Assembly (NCBI GenBank): GCA_041654915.1 | Contig: JBAZCO010000044.1 | Span: 1-13,109, forward strand | Length of the DNA stretch: 13,109 bases | Direction: 5' to 3' | DNA from: JBAZCO01 sp041654915 | GTDB lineage: Bacteria; Bacillota; Clostridia; Christensenellales; DTU072 | In this document: positions 6,299 to 12,968 of the stretch, piece by piece | Position numbering within the stretch: the first letter of the stretch is position 1 | How the letters are laid out: each line of letters starts with the position of its first letter | Position numbers and translations under genes: made by a program | The notes under the pieces: model-generated | What the model saw: only the letters and a program-made list of their open reading frames with translations | Database searches by the model: none | What the model was told of the DNA's origin: nothing

Positions 6299-9256
6299 AT
6301 GGTTGATTTTAAGGATTACTTTAAATTTTTCGTTCGAGTAAAAGCAAACCGTGAGTTAGCGGCAATAAAAAGACGGGTGTACACCAAAGTTGGTAAACTA
6401 AAGGCGCAGTATGTCTATTCAAAAGAGCCAATTCCCTATGGCGAAATAGACCCCGACACCCTCAAAAATATCCGTCCCGGACAAATCTGGTCCAAAGAGG
6501 ACTTTGGGTGCGCTTGGTTTAAATTCAAAGGCAGAGTGCCAGAGTCTGCAAGCGGCAAGCATATCGCAATGCTAATCGGCTTGGGCGCAGAGGGTTGCCT
6601 TTTTGATAAAGACGGCACACCTATTCAAGGGCTTTCTAGCCTTAACGGGTTTATCGAAACTCATCAGCCCACCATAGGCAAGCGCTACATAGATTTCACC
6701 CCGAGCGCCGAGGGCGGCGAGGAAATAGATATATGGGTAGAGGCAGGCAACAACAAATTGCTGCCCGGACTGTTTTGGGCAAAGGCGATTTTCAAGCAAG
6801 CAGATATTGTAGCCGTAAGAGATGACATCAAAGACCTCTATTATGATTATTTAGCGCTGTTCTTGCAGTTGCAAGACGAAAACCCTCAAAGTAAAAAACA
6901 TGCGAGCATAAAGACAGCATTAAAAGCCGCCTCTGCCGCAACCAAAAAATATGATGCTGCCGCTGTGCAAGAGGCACGCAATATACTAAAAGCAGAAATG
7001 GCAAACGGCGAGGACAGCCCATACACCGTTTACTCCACAGGACACGCTCACCTAGACCTTGCGTGGCTGTGGCCAATGAGGGAAACAAAGAGAAAAGCGG
7101 GCAGAACTTTTGCCAACGCTCTTAGAAATATGGAGCGCTATCCCGAATATATATTTGGCGCAAGCCAGCCCCAACAGTTTGAGTGGATAGAGGATATTTA
7201 CCCCAAGCAATTCAAGCAAATCAAGGCTGCCATAGAGAGCGGCGCAATGGAAGTGCAGGGCGGTATGTGGGTAGAGTCTGACACCAATGTCCCCTCTGGC
7301 GAGGCGCTCATTCGCCAAAACCTATACGGCAAAAGATATTGGAAAGAAAAATTTAATAAAGATATGAACTTCTGTTGGCTGCCCGATGTCTTTGGCTTTA
7401 GCGGCAACCTTCCCCAAATACTAAAAAAATCGGGTATGGATTACTTCCTTACCATAAAACTTAGTTGGAACGAGCATAACAAATTTCCCAGCAACAGCTT
7501 TATTTGGGAGGGGATAGACGACAGCCAAGTGCTAGTGCATATGCCGCCAGAAGGTAACTACAACAGCGATGCCGCTCCCTTTAGCGTAGCTTTTGCACGA
7601 GATAACTATGTAGAAAAAGATGTATCCAAAAACTTTGGTATGCTTTATGGCGTGGGTGACGGCGGCGGCGGTCCGGGCGAAATTTACATAGAACTTGCCT
7701 TGCGCCAACAGGATATGAAAGGCTTGCCCAAAGTTAAGCTTTCTCCCGCCCAAAAACTGTTTGAAGCTTTAGACAAAGAGCGTGATAAGTTTAGCGTATA
7801 CAAGGGCGAACTTTATCTTGAAAAACATCAGGGAACATACACGACACAAAGCAAAAATAAATATTTCAACCGTAAATTAGAAATTCTACTTCATAATGTT
7901 GAGTTTTTATATACAGCCGCCGCAGAGAAGGGGCTTGAATACCCCCGTGAGGCATTAGACCGCATCTGGAAAGAAGTGCTGCTATATCAATTCCACGATA
8001 TTATACCCGGCTCATCCATAAAGAGAGTGTATGATGAAAGCGTGCCACGCTACGAAAAAATGCAAGAGGAACTCTTTGCATTGCGTGATACCGCTCTAGA
8101 TGCATTAAAGAGCGGCAAAAAGCTCACCGCAGTTAACCTCACAGGCTATACGGTAAATGAGCTTATCCGCAAGGACGACAAGGCATATACCGCAGTTATT
8201 CCCCCTTACGGTGCGGCGCAACTTAAAGAGTACAAGGACACAGGGGCAATTAAAGCAGACGATAATACAATAGAAAGTGACCTATATATTATCAAGTTTG
8301 GTAGCAACGGCAATATAACCAGCCTTGTTGACAAAAAGACGAACAAAGACCACGCAGGCGACTATCTTAATAAGTTATCTGTTTATAAAGACAAACGCTT
8401 GTATTACAATGCTTGGGACATAGATATCAACTACACCAAGAAAAAGCCCGCCGAGTTTAAGCTCATTGGCGCAAGTACCAAGAGTTACGGCAGTTTTGCG
8501 GTTAGGGAAAACCTTTATAGCTACGGTAAATCCTCCCTAACGCAAAAGATTATAGTAACCGAAGGCAAGCCTCTCATCGAGTTTTCCACCGTTGTAGATT
8601 GGCAAGAAACCCACAAGATGCTCCGTGCAGAGTTTAGACCTGCCGTGTTTGCAGATGAAGTTGTTTGCGATATCCAAATGGGTAGCCTAAAGCGTTCCAC
8701 CAAAAACGAAACCTCTGTGGAAAAGGCGCAGTTTGAAATTAGCGCTCACAAATGGGTGGATGTAAGCGAAAACGGCGAAGGGTTCTCCGTGATTACCGAC
8801 TGCAAATATGGCTGGAGAATAAAGGAAGGTTTAATGTCCCTCAACTTGCTAAGAAGTCCTATGTGGCCTGCCAAAGATGCCGATAAGGGTACTCATAGTA
8901 TCAAATATGCGCTCTATCCCCATACGGGCGATGTCTTTGAGGCAGAAACTGCAAAGCACGCATATATATTTAACAATCCTCCCGTCATTAGTGATGACGA
9001 GGTAGTACTTCCCTCCTATGCCCAAAGCTCCGCTCCCAATATTGTTATCGAAACAATTAAGACCGCCGAGAGCGGCGAGGGTGTAATTATTCGTGCATAT
9101 GAGGATACGGGACGGGCAACCCAAGGCTCAATAAAGACAGCGGCAAAATATACCGAGGTATACGAAACCGACCTTATTGAAAATATCACCAACCCCGCAG
9201 ACCTTGAGACAATCGAGTTCAAGCCGTTTGAGATAAAGACCTTCTTGCTCAAATAG
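6299..9256 (+). CDS. Cytosolic alpha-mannosidase, glycoside hydrolase family 38
   Basis: This retaining, metal-dependent alpha-mannosidase is 985 residues long, close to the Ams1/MAN2C1-like branch of GH38 (about 1000-1080). The domain order is an N-terminal beta-rich region (1-240), the GH38 catalytic barrel (about 243-500), a helical middle domain (about 510-590, containing YLEKHQGTYTTQ) and a C-terminal beta-sandwich region to the end. Zinc ligands are visible: His251 and Asp253 in GHAHLDLAWLWP, Asp363 in WLPDVFGFSG (also the expected nucleophile) and His566 in QFHDIIPGSS. The GDGGGGP loop lies at 453-459. There is no signal peptide, so it acts in the cytoplasm on imported mannosides or oligosaccharides. 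It has its own promoter and terminator and no sugar transporter beside it, so the exact substrate linkage is unknown. The ATG is supported by AGGAG at 6286-6290. Confidence 0.93.
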   Translation: MVDFKDYFKFFVRVKANRELAAIKRRVYTKVGKLKAQYVYSKEPIPYGEIDPDTLKNIRPGQIWSKEDFGCAWFKFKGRVPESASGKHIAMLIGLGAEGCLFDKDGTPIQGLSSLNGFIETHQPTIGKRYIDFTPSAEGGEEIDIWVEAGNNKLLPGLFWAKAIFKQADIVAVRDDIKDLYYDYLALFLQLQDENPQSKKHASIKTALKAASAATKKYDAAAVQEARNILKAEMANGEDSPYTVYSTGHAHLDLAWLWPMRETKRKAGRTFANALRNMERYPEYIFGASQPQQFEWIEDIYPKQFKQIKAAIESGAMEVQGGMWVESDTNVPSGEALIRQNLYGKRYWKEKFNKDMNFCWLPDVFGFSGNLPQILKKSGMDYFLTIKLSWNEHNKFPSNSFIWEGIDDSQVLVHMPPEGNYNSDAAPFSVAFARDNYVEKDVSKNFGMLYGVGDGGGGPGEIYIELALRQQDMKGLPKVKLSPAQKLFEALDKERDKFSVYKGELYLEKHQGTYTTQSKNKYFNRKLEILLHNVEFLYTAAAEKGLEYPREALDRIWKEVLLYQFHDIIPGSSIKRVYDESVPRYEKMQEELFALRDTALDALKSGKKLTAVNLTGYTVNELIRKDDKAYTAVIPPYGAAQLKEYKDTGAIKADDNTIESDLYIIKFGSNGNITSLVDKKTNKDHAGDYLNKLSVYKDKRLYYNAWDIDINYTKKKPAEFKLIGASTKSYGSFAVRENLYSYGKSSLTQKIIVTEGKPLIEFSTVVDWQETHKMLRAEFRPAVFADEVVCDIQMGSLKRSTKNETSVEKAQFEISAHKWVDVSENGEGFSVITDCKYGWRIKEGLMSLNLLRSPMWPAKDADKGTHSIKYALYPHTGDVFEAETAKHAYIFNNPPVISDDEVVLPSYAQSSAPNIVIETIKTAESGEGVIIRAYEDTGRATQGSIKTAAKYTEVYETDLIENITNPADLETIEFKPFEIKTFLLK

Positions 9257-9295
9257 CAGTTCTTGTTTCTTAAAAAGCAAGATATAAGAATTAAC

Positions 9296-9345
9296 AGGGC
9301 TGTTTCGCTTTTTTCCCACGAAAAATGCGAAACAGCCCTTTTTTT
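9296..9345 (+). terminator. Intrinsic terminator after the alpha-mannosidase gene
   Basis: A perfect 13-bp stem, AGGGCTGTTTCGC (9296-9308) with GCGAAACAGCCCT (9327-9339), is followed by T7 (9339-9345). The loop contains T6 and A5 runs that can extend the stem. It lies about 40 bases after the stop codon. Confidence 0.92.
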
Positions 9346-9389
9346 GTTCTCCATATTGCGCCATGCTTAGTTAGCGATTAGTTTTGTAT

Positions 9390-9479
9390 CCAACTTATCG
9401 TATCTTGCCTTTTCGCATTGATAAATCAAGAAAATCTTTAATAAAAACTACAAAATAAGTGGTTTTGCGATAAGGTTGG
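9390..9479. promoter_or_regulatory. Distant inverted repeat upstream of the transketolase promoter
   Basis: CCAACTTATCG (9390-9400) recurs inverted as CGATAAGGTTGG (9468-9479), identical apart from one extra G, with 67 bp between the arms. The right arm ends 3 bases before the -35 element. It could be a pair of sites for one protein (looping) or a decayed small inverted-repeat element. The 200-base gap 9346-9546 contains no other gene. Confidence 0.3.
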
Positions 9480-9482
9480 GTA

Positions 9483-9511
9483 TTGACTATGGAAAAAATT
9501 TCCTTTATAAT
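9483..9511 (+). promoter_or_regulatory. Consensus sigma-A promoter of the transketolase operon
   Basis: TTGACT (9483-9488), a 17-bp spacer and TATAAT (9506-9511) make the best promoter in the window. The start would fall near 9518, giving a short leader of about 30 bases with AGGAGG at 9534-9539. The spacer carries the palindrome GGAAA-AAA-TTTCC (9491-9503), well placed to be an operator. Confidence 0.75.
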
Positions 9512-9546
9512 GTACTTAAATAATTTATAATGCAGGAGGTCATTTT

Positions 9547-10371
9547 ATGTCCAAAGCAAATATTCAAGAATTAAAGGCTAAAGCGAAGGAGTTGCGCACG
9601 GATATTATCGATACTACCGTATGGGCAGGTTCAGGGCATTACGGCGGTTCGTTAAGTTCGGCGGATATTCTCACCGCCCTTTATTTTCATTTTTTGAAGG
9701 TAGACCCCGATAATCCCGATTGGGAGGACAGGGATAGGTTTATTTTGTCCAAAGGGCATTGCGCTTTGGGCTATATTCCTTGCCTTTCATTAAAAGGGTT
9801 TTTCCCCAAAGAGGGATTGAAAAACTTCAACCACTTTATGTCGCCGTTTGGTATGCACCCCGACTCACTTAAAGTAAAGGGCTGTGATGTAAGCACAGGT
9901 TCTTTGGGGCATGGACTTCCCATTGGTTTGGGTATGGCAATTGGAGCAAAGATACTCAAAAAAGACTACAAAACAGTAGTGCTGCTAGGTGACGGCGAGT
10001 GCAACGAGGGCAGCAACTACGAGGCTATGATGGCGGCGGCGCATTACAAGGCGGACAATCTTTTGGCGATTGTCGACAGAAACGGCTTTATGATAGACGG
10101 GAGAACCGAAGATGTAATGAGCCTAGAGCCGTTTGCCGATAAATGGAAAGCTTTTGGCTGGAATGTGATAGAGTGTGACGGACACGATATGGAAAAGCTT
10201 TGTGACGCTCTAGAACAAGCTTGGGAACACAAGGGCGAGCCTACCGTTGTTATCGCAAAGACAATCAAGGGCAAGGGCGTAAGTTTCTTAGAGGACACCG
10301 TTGTAAGTCACTATGGCGCATTTGACAGCGAGCAAGCCGCCAAAGCAAAGCAAGATATTGCCAATTCTTAA
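9547..10371 (+). CDS. Transketolase, N-terminal (thiamine diphosphate-binding) subunit
   Basis: This is the first half of a split transketolase (274 residues), which moves two-carbon ketol units between sugar phosphates in the non-oxidative pentose phosphate pathway. The thiamine diphosphate and Mg2+ motif begins at GDGECNEGSNYEA (148-160) and ends at VDRN (176-179). Conserved histidines lie in GHYGGS (His31), SKGH (His71) and GSLGHG (His122). The C-terminal half of the enzyme is encoded 19 bases downstream, and the two must assemble to make the active site between subunits. Split transketolases are common in Clostridia. Some split members act on other substrates, such as 6-deoxy-6-sulfofructose (SqwGH) or apulose 4-phosphate. 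No neighbouring gene points to those, so ordinary transketolase is the default call. The ribosome site AGGAGG lies 7 bases before the ATG. Confidence 0.92.
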   Translation: MSKANIQELKAKAKELRTDIIDTTVWAGSGHYGGSLSSADILTALYFHFLKVDPDNPDWEDRDRFILSKGHCALGYIPCLSLKGFFPKEGLKNFNHFMSPFGMHPDSLKVKGCDVSTGSLGHGLPIGLGMAIGAKILKKDYKTVVLLGDGECNEGSNYEAMMAAAHYKADNLLAIVDRNGFMIDGRTEDVMSLEPFADKWKAFGWNVIECDGHDMEKLCDALEQAWEHKGEPTVVIAKTIKGKGVSFLEDTVVSHYGAFDSEQAAKAKQDIANS

Positions 10372-10390
10372 ATTTTAGGAGGAAACAAAA

Positions 10391-11413
10391 ATGGCAGAAA
10401 AAATAGTAACAGGTACATCCTGGAATATGTATGATGCGAACACAATGTCCGCCAAAGAAATATATGGGCGGGTACTCAAAAAACTTGCCGAGGACAACGA
10501 CAAAATAGTCGGTGTAACCGCAGACCTCGAAAAATCTACTAACATTGGCATATTTGGCAAAGCGTTCCCCGATAGAATGATAAATGTGGGCATTGCCGAG
10601 CAAAACTTGTTCGGAGTTGCCGCTGGACTTGCCAAAGTCGGGCTTATTCCCTTTGCCTCTACCTTTGCCGTGTTTGCCGCCCTTCGTGCGGCAGAGCAAG
10701 TGAGGACAGATATCTGCTACCAAAACTTGCCCGTAAAAATAATAGCGACCCACGGCGGAGTATCGTTTGGGCAGGCGGGCAGCACCCACCACTGCACAGA
10801 GGATGTGGCAATAATGCGCTCCTTCCCCAATATGACGGTAATCATTCCCGCCGACGGCGCAGAAACAGGGCGTGCAGTCGAGGCGGCGCTCAATATTCCC
10901 GGTCCGGTATATATTAGAGTAGGGCGTGGCTTTGAGCCGCCTTACCACAAGGATAACGACTTTAACTTCGAGGTCGGCAAGGGCGAAATTATTCGGGAAG
11001 GCACAGATATCACAATCATTACTTGCGGCATAGGTGTTGTGCAGTCGGCTTTTGCGTCGGACGAACTCAAGCGCCAGGACGGGCTATCAGTGCGAGTTAT
11101 CAATATGCACACAATCAAGCCTATCGACAAAGATATTATTATTAGCGCCGTCAAGGAAACAAGGCGAATCGTCACCATAGAGGAACATAATGTCATTGGC
11201 GGTCTGGGCGATGCTGTTGCGGCTGTGATTGCCGAGAGCGGCAAGGGCTGTTCATTCAAAAAGATAGGGCTGCAAGATGAGTTTGCCACTGTAGGATACC
11301 CCGAAGACCTATACTCCCACTACAAATTGGATACAAGCGGCATAGTGGACAGTGTTCGTGAAGTTATGGGTATGGAGTTTGAGGCGGATGAGGATTGGAA
11401 TGACGAGGTTTAA
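10391..11413 (+). CDS. Transketolase, C-terminal (pyrimidine-binding) subunit
   Basis: This 340-residue partner of the preceding subunit provides the pyrimidine-binding domain and the C-terminal domain of transketolase. The catalytic glutamate that activates thiamine diphosphate is Glu70, in NVGIAEQNLFGVAAG. The segment VKIIATHGGVSFGQAGSTHH (about 118-137) and IPGPVYIRVGRG (about 168-179) are typical of the pyrimidine domain. The C-terminal domain starts near residue 200 (DITIITCG) and includes HNVIGGLGDAV. An N-terminal extension of about 20 residues (up to ANTMSAKE) and an acidic C-terminal tail (EADEDWNDE) are slightly unusual. AGGAGG at 10377-10382 precedes the ATG by 8 bases. It is co-transcribed with its partner, and the stop codon lies in the loop of a hairpin. 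Confidence 0.92.
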   Translation: MAEKIVTGTSWNMYDANTMSAKEIYGRVLKKLAEDNDKIVGVTADLEKSTNIGIFGKAFPDRMINVGIAEQNLFGVAAGLAKVGLIPFASTFAVFAALRAAEQVRTDICYQNLPVKIIATHGGVSFGQAGSTHHCTEDVAIMRSFPNMTVIIPADGAETGRAVEAALNIPGPVYIRVGRGFEPPYHKDNDFNFEVGKGEIIREGTDITIITCGIGVVQSAFASDELKRQDGLSVRVINMHTIKPIDKDIIISAVKETRRIVTIEEHNVIGGLGDAVAAVIAESGKGCSFKKIGLQDEFATVGYPEDLYSHYKLDTSGIVDSVREVMGMEFEADEDWNDEV

Positions 11414-11427
11414 CACCTTGTCATCCA
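11396..11427 (+). promoter_or_regulatory. Intercistronic hairpin around the transketolase C-subunit stop codon
   Basis: TGGAATGACGAGGT (11396-11409) pairs with ACCTTGTCATCCA (11415-11427). This gives 13 pairs including one G-U, with one bulged A and loop TTAAC, which holds most of the TAA stop. No T-run follows, so it is not a normal terminator. The next gene's ribosome site (AGGAGGT, 11434-11440) begins 6 bases beyond. Possible roles are mRNA processing or stabilisation, or coupling of translation to the third gene. Confidence 0.5.
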
Positions 11428-11444
11428 ACTATTAGGAGGTAATA

Positions 11445-12254
11445 ATGAAAGCAACCGAAAAAGATATTCTAACAGCCAAGCTGTTTATAAAAGCTGCCTT
11501 TCCTGTCCTAAAAGTCGTATTGCAGGAGGACTCCTCCTTTACCGCCAAATGGAAAGACACAAAAGCGGTAGTGCAGTTTCGTGCCAAGGACGAGGATGGC
11601 GATTTGGTGTCCTATATAGCCTTTGATAACTTAAACTTAACCGTTCAAATGGAGGAGTATCCAGAAAAACCCGATATTGAATTCACTTTCTCCAGCATAA
11701 AAAAGTTTGTCACAATGCTAAAAGGCGGACCTGCCGTACCTGACATTGGCTCACTCTTAAAAGCGCTTGTCACCAAGCCCGCACTCACTATAAATACCTT
11801 GATGGCGCTAATGAAACTAAAACTTATGCTCCCAAGCGTCCGCCCCAAGGACGACCTAAATAAGTACCTCAAGGTAAAGTTATCCCTATATATGATAACC
11901 ACCGCCTTATCCGTTGCCAACAAGCTAGGTTGGGAAGGTATTAAGAATTGGACAATGCAGCCCGACCGCATCTATCAGTTCGCCGTAGGCGATGTGGAAA
12001 ACCCAGTAATCGCCTGCTACCTCCGTGTAAAAGGCGGCAACTCCAAAGCGGGCAGAGGTATGTACGCACGCAAAACCCCCTTTGTACTTTTTCACTTCCT
12101 TAGCGTAGACGGCGCAATCAATGTTCTGCTCAAGACCAAAGAGTTTGTAGCATCAGTTGCAGAAGGGGATGTGGAGATTGTAGGCGCACCCGAGTATGGG
12201 GCGCAACTCAACGATACAATGGCAGTATTGCAATCCCTCCTTACTACTTTGTAA
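11445..12254 (+). CDS. Protein of unknown function with two SCP2-like domains
   Basis: I do not recognise a named family for this 269-residue protein. It looks like two related halves of the SCP2 (sterol carrier protein 2-like) type. In the first (about 1-131), a beta-rich stretch FRAKDEDGDLVSYIAFDN leads to IEFTFSSIKKFVTMLKGG and a helical KPALTINTLMALMKLKL. In the second (about 160-269), PVIACYLRVKGG leads to FVLFHFLSVDGAINVLL and then to DVEIVGAPEYGAQLNDTM. The pattern 'polar beta-strands, then F.FSS...F..ML, then ..I.G' is that of SCP2 folds, which bind lipids or acyl chains in a hydrophobic groove. There is no signal peptide or membrane helix, so it is cytosolic. It is the third gene of the transketolase operon (31-base gap, AGGAGGT ribosome site), but no functional link is obvious. 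The stop codon touches an inverted-repeat element. Confidence 0.65.
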   Translation: MKATEKDILTAKLFIKAAFPVLKVVLQEDSSFTAKWKDTKAVVQFRAKDEDGDLVSYIAFDNLNLTVQMEEYPEKPDIEFTFSSIKKFVTMLKGGPAVPDIGSLLKALVTKPALTINTLMALMKLKLMLPSVRPKDDLNKYLKVKLSLYMITTALSVANKLGWEGIKNWTMQPDRIYQFAVGDVENPVIACYLRVKGGNSKAGRGMYARKTPFVLFHFLSVDGAINVLLKTKEFVASVAEGDVEIVGAPEYGAQLNDTMAVLQSLLTTL

Positions 12255-12365
12255 AAAATACGGGGCGAATCTGTTTTAGGACATTACCCCCTTATACTAC
12301 AACCGTTACCGCAAGCGTTAGTCTTTCAAACAGCTTGCGGTAATTTTTTTCGCCCCGTATTTTTT
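12253..12365. repeat. 113-bp inverted-repeat element, copy 1 (MITE-like)
   Basis: The ends form a perfect 17-bp inverted repeat: AAAAAATACGGGGCGAA (12253-12269) and its complement (12349-12365). The left end includes the last two bases of the preceding gene's TAA. Inside, GGCGAATCTGTTTT begins a stretch that resembles the inside of the element at 12855-12968 (GGCGAACTGTTTT). It contains no coding sequence. Such paired-end elements without a transposase are typical of MITEs or other palindromic repeat families. It also acts as a terminator region. Confidence 0.65.
12306..12350 (+). terminator. Intrinsic terminator of the transketolase operon, inside the inverted-repeat element
   Basis: TTACCGCAAGC (12306-12316) pairs perfectly with GCTTGCGGTAA (12333-12343), 11 bp with a 16-base loop, and seven T follow (12344-12350). 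The outer 17-bp stem (12253-12269/12349-12365) adds a second T-run at 12360-12365. Confidence 0.8.
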
Positions 12366-12391
12366 AATACGCACTTTGCTTAGTCTTTTTT
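12358..12391. repeat. 34-bp direct repeat, copy 1
   Basis: The block from TATTTTTTAATACGC to TAGTCTTTTTT recurs without a change at 12816-12849, 458 bp downstream. Immediately upstream, the stretches beginning AACCGTTACCG (12301 and 12760) are also alignable, so the repeated unit begins at or before that string. Confidence 0.85.
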
Positions 12392-12533
12392 ATAAACCCG
12401 CATCTTTTGCGCCTTTTGGCTGTATTTAAACGGCTAGCGGGGCTTGTAAGCCCAAATGCCCCCTGTCGTACCGCTTGTACGACTTAGGGAGCATTTCCGT
12501 TCAAACCCACCTCAAAATTCATCAAAAATATGC
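12392..12533. repeat. 142-bp structured repeat, copy 1 (three-way junction fold)
   Basis: This block is repeated at 12967-13109 with two differences: one T inserted, and G12450 changed to A. It can fold as a compact three-way junction. The closing stem is 12425-12433/12497-12505 (TTTAAACGG with CCGTTCAAA, one mismatch). A short hairpin GGGCT-TGTA-AGCCC lies at 12440-12453. A long hairpin at 12454-12496 combines AAATGC/GCATTT, CCCT/AGGG and GTCGTAC/GTACGAC with loop CGCTT. There is no sensible protein on either strand. Function and transcribed strand are unknown. Confidence 0.75.
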
Positions 12534-12758
12534 TGTTTGCAAACCTCTAACAATCGCAAACAGAGTTTGTTTTACTTTGGTTTATGCTTTTATTTGTCAA
12601 TTTCCCGCCACTCGTGTACCGCCTGTACACTTCGGCGGTTACTTTTAGCAAAATCATCCCAAAATCCAAAGCAAATTGCTACTGCCGTACTTTACCCGAC
12701 TTTAAACGGGGCTTTGTGGGGTACAAATTTAAGTTAAGGCGGTAGCCGCTTAAAAAGC
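12534..12758. other. Non-coding stretch with further hairpins, no credible gene
   Basis: An open frame of 93 codons crosses this area from 12456, but it lies over the repeats, lacks a ribosome site and has a composition unlike a protein, so it is not annotated. Visible structures are CTGTTTGC (12533-12540) with GCAAACAG (12556-12563), the nested hairpin at 12605-12638, and GCGG-TAG-CCGC near 12740. Parts of 12605-12690 look like a diverged relative of 12461-12533: both have a GTAC-CGCYT-GTAC hairpin, followed by a CAAAAT(T)CATC stretch. Confidence 0.6.
12605..12638. repeat. Nested hairpin with GTAC-CGCCT-GTAC core
   Basis: GTGTAC (12614-12619) pairs with GTACAC (12625-12630) around loop CGCCT. 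An outer CCGCC (12605-12609) pairs with GGCGG (12634-12638). The core matches the hairpin at 12465-12483 (GTCGTAC, loop CGCTT, GTACGAC). The fifth and sixth pairs from the loop change C-G to T-A and T-A to G-C, so pairing is kept. Confidence 0.55.
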
Positions 12759-12823
12759 AACCGTTACCGTTAGCGTTAAGTTTTCCAAAAGACTTGCGCT
12801 TTTTTTTGCGCCACATATTTTTT
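12759..12823. repeat. Diverged partial second copy of the inverted-repeat element
   Basis: From AACCGTTACCG (12760) the sequence follows the inner part of the element at 12253-12365. It ends in a right arm, GCGCCACATATTTTTT, comparable to CGCCCCGTATTTTTT. I find no matching left arm upstream, so this copy looks truncated or rearranged. The T8 run at about 12800-12807 follows only a weak hairpin. Confidence 0.45.
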
Positions 12824-12849
12824 AATACGCACTTTGCTTAGTCTTTTTT
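12816..12849. repeat. 34-bp direct repeat, copy 2
   Basis: Identical to 12358-12391. In copy 1 the 142-bp structured repeat follows at once; here 117 bases intervene before it resumes at 12967. Confidence 0.85.
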
Positions 12850-12854
12850 GGGGA

Positions 12855-12968
12855 ATAAAAACATATGGCGCAATATATTTTGGCGAACTGTTTTCCAAAT
12901 TCAAACATTACCAAAAGCATAGTTTTTCTAACATTCTTATTTAGAGAGTTTGCGCCATATGTTTTTAT
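12855..12968. repeat. 114-bp inverted-repeat element, copy 2, interrupting the second repeat unit
   Basis: The arms ATAAAAACATATGGCGCAA (12855-12873) and their exact complement (12950-12968) form a perfect 19-bp inverted repeat. Length and internal start (GGCGAACTGTTTT) match the element at 12253-12365, although the arms differ in sequence. Compared with copy 1 of the unit, 12850-12966 is extra. T runs flank both sides (12844-12849 and 12962-12966), which would fit a duplicated TTTTT target. The simple T-run makes that uncertain. No ORF lies inside. Confidence 0.65.

Noticed and set aside
9016..9364. Minus-strand open frames (112 and 78 codons) at the end of the mannosidase gene
   Set aside because: They cross the terminator hairpin and the 3' coding region of a well-supported gene, without a ribosome site or family features.
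10265..10948. 227-codon minus-strand open frame
   Set aside because: It lies opposite two clearly coding transketolase genes, in a region whose codon pattern leaves few stops on the other strand. Its sequence is rich in Cys, Tyr and His with no recognisable domain.
9547..11413. Sulfoquinovose (SqwGH) or apiose (AptAB) type split transketolase
   Set aside because: The subunit layout would fit, but no isomerase, aldolase, kinase or transporter of those pathways is adjacent, so ordinary transketolase is the safer call.
12425..12505. tRNA-like cloverleaf
   Set aside because: The fold has three helices but no anticodon stem-loop of standard size, no TTCRA arm and no acceptor stem of 7 pairs.
12456..12737. 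93-codon + strand open frame across the repeat block
   Set aside because: It overlaps the structured repeat, has no ribosome site, and reads as Ser/Cys/Arg/Leu-rich sequence with no domain-like pattern. The second copy of the repeat shows no sign of coding constraint.
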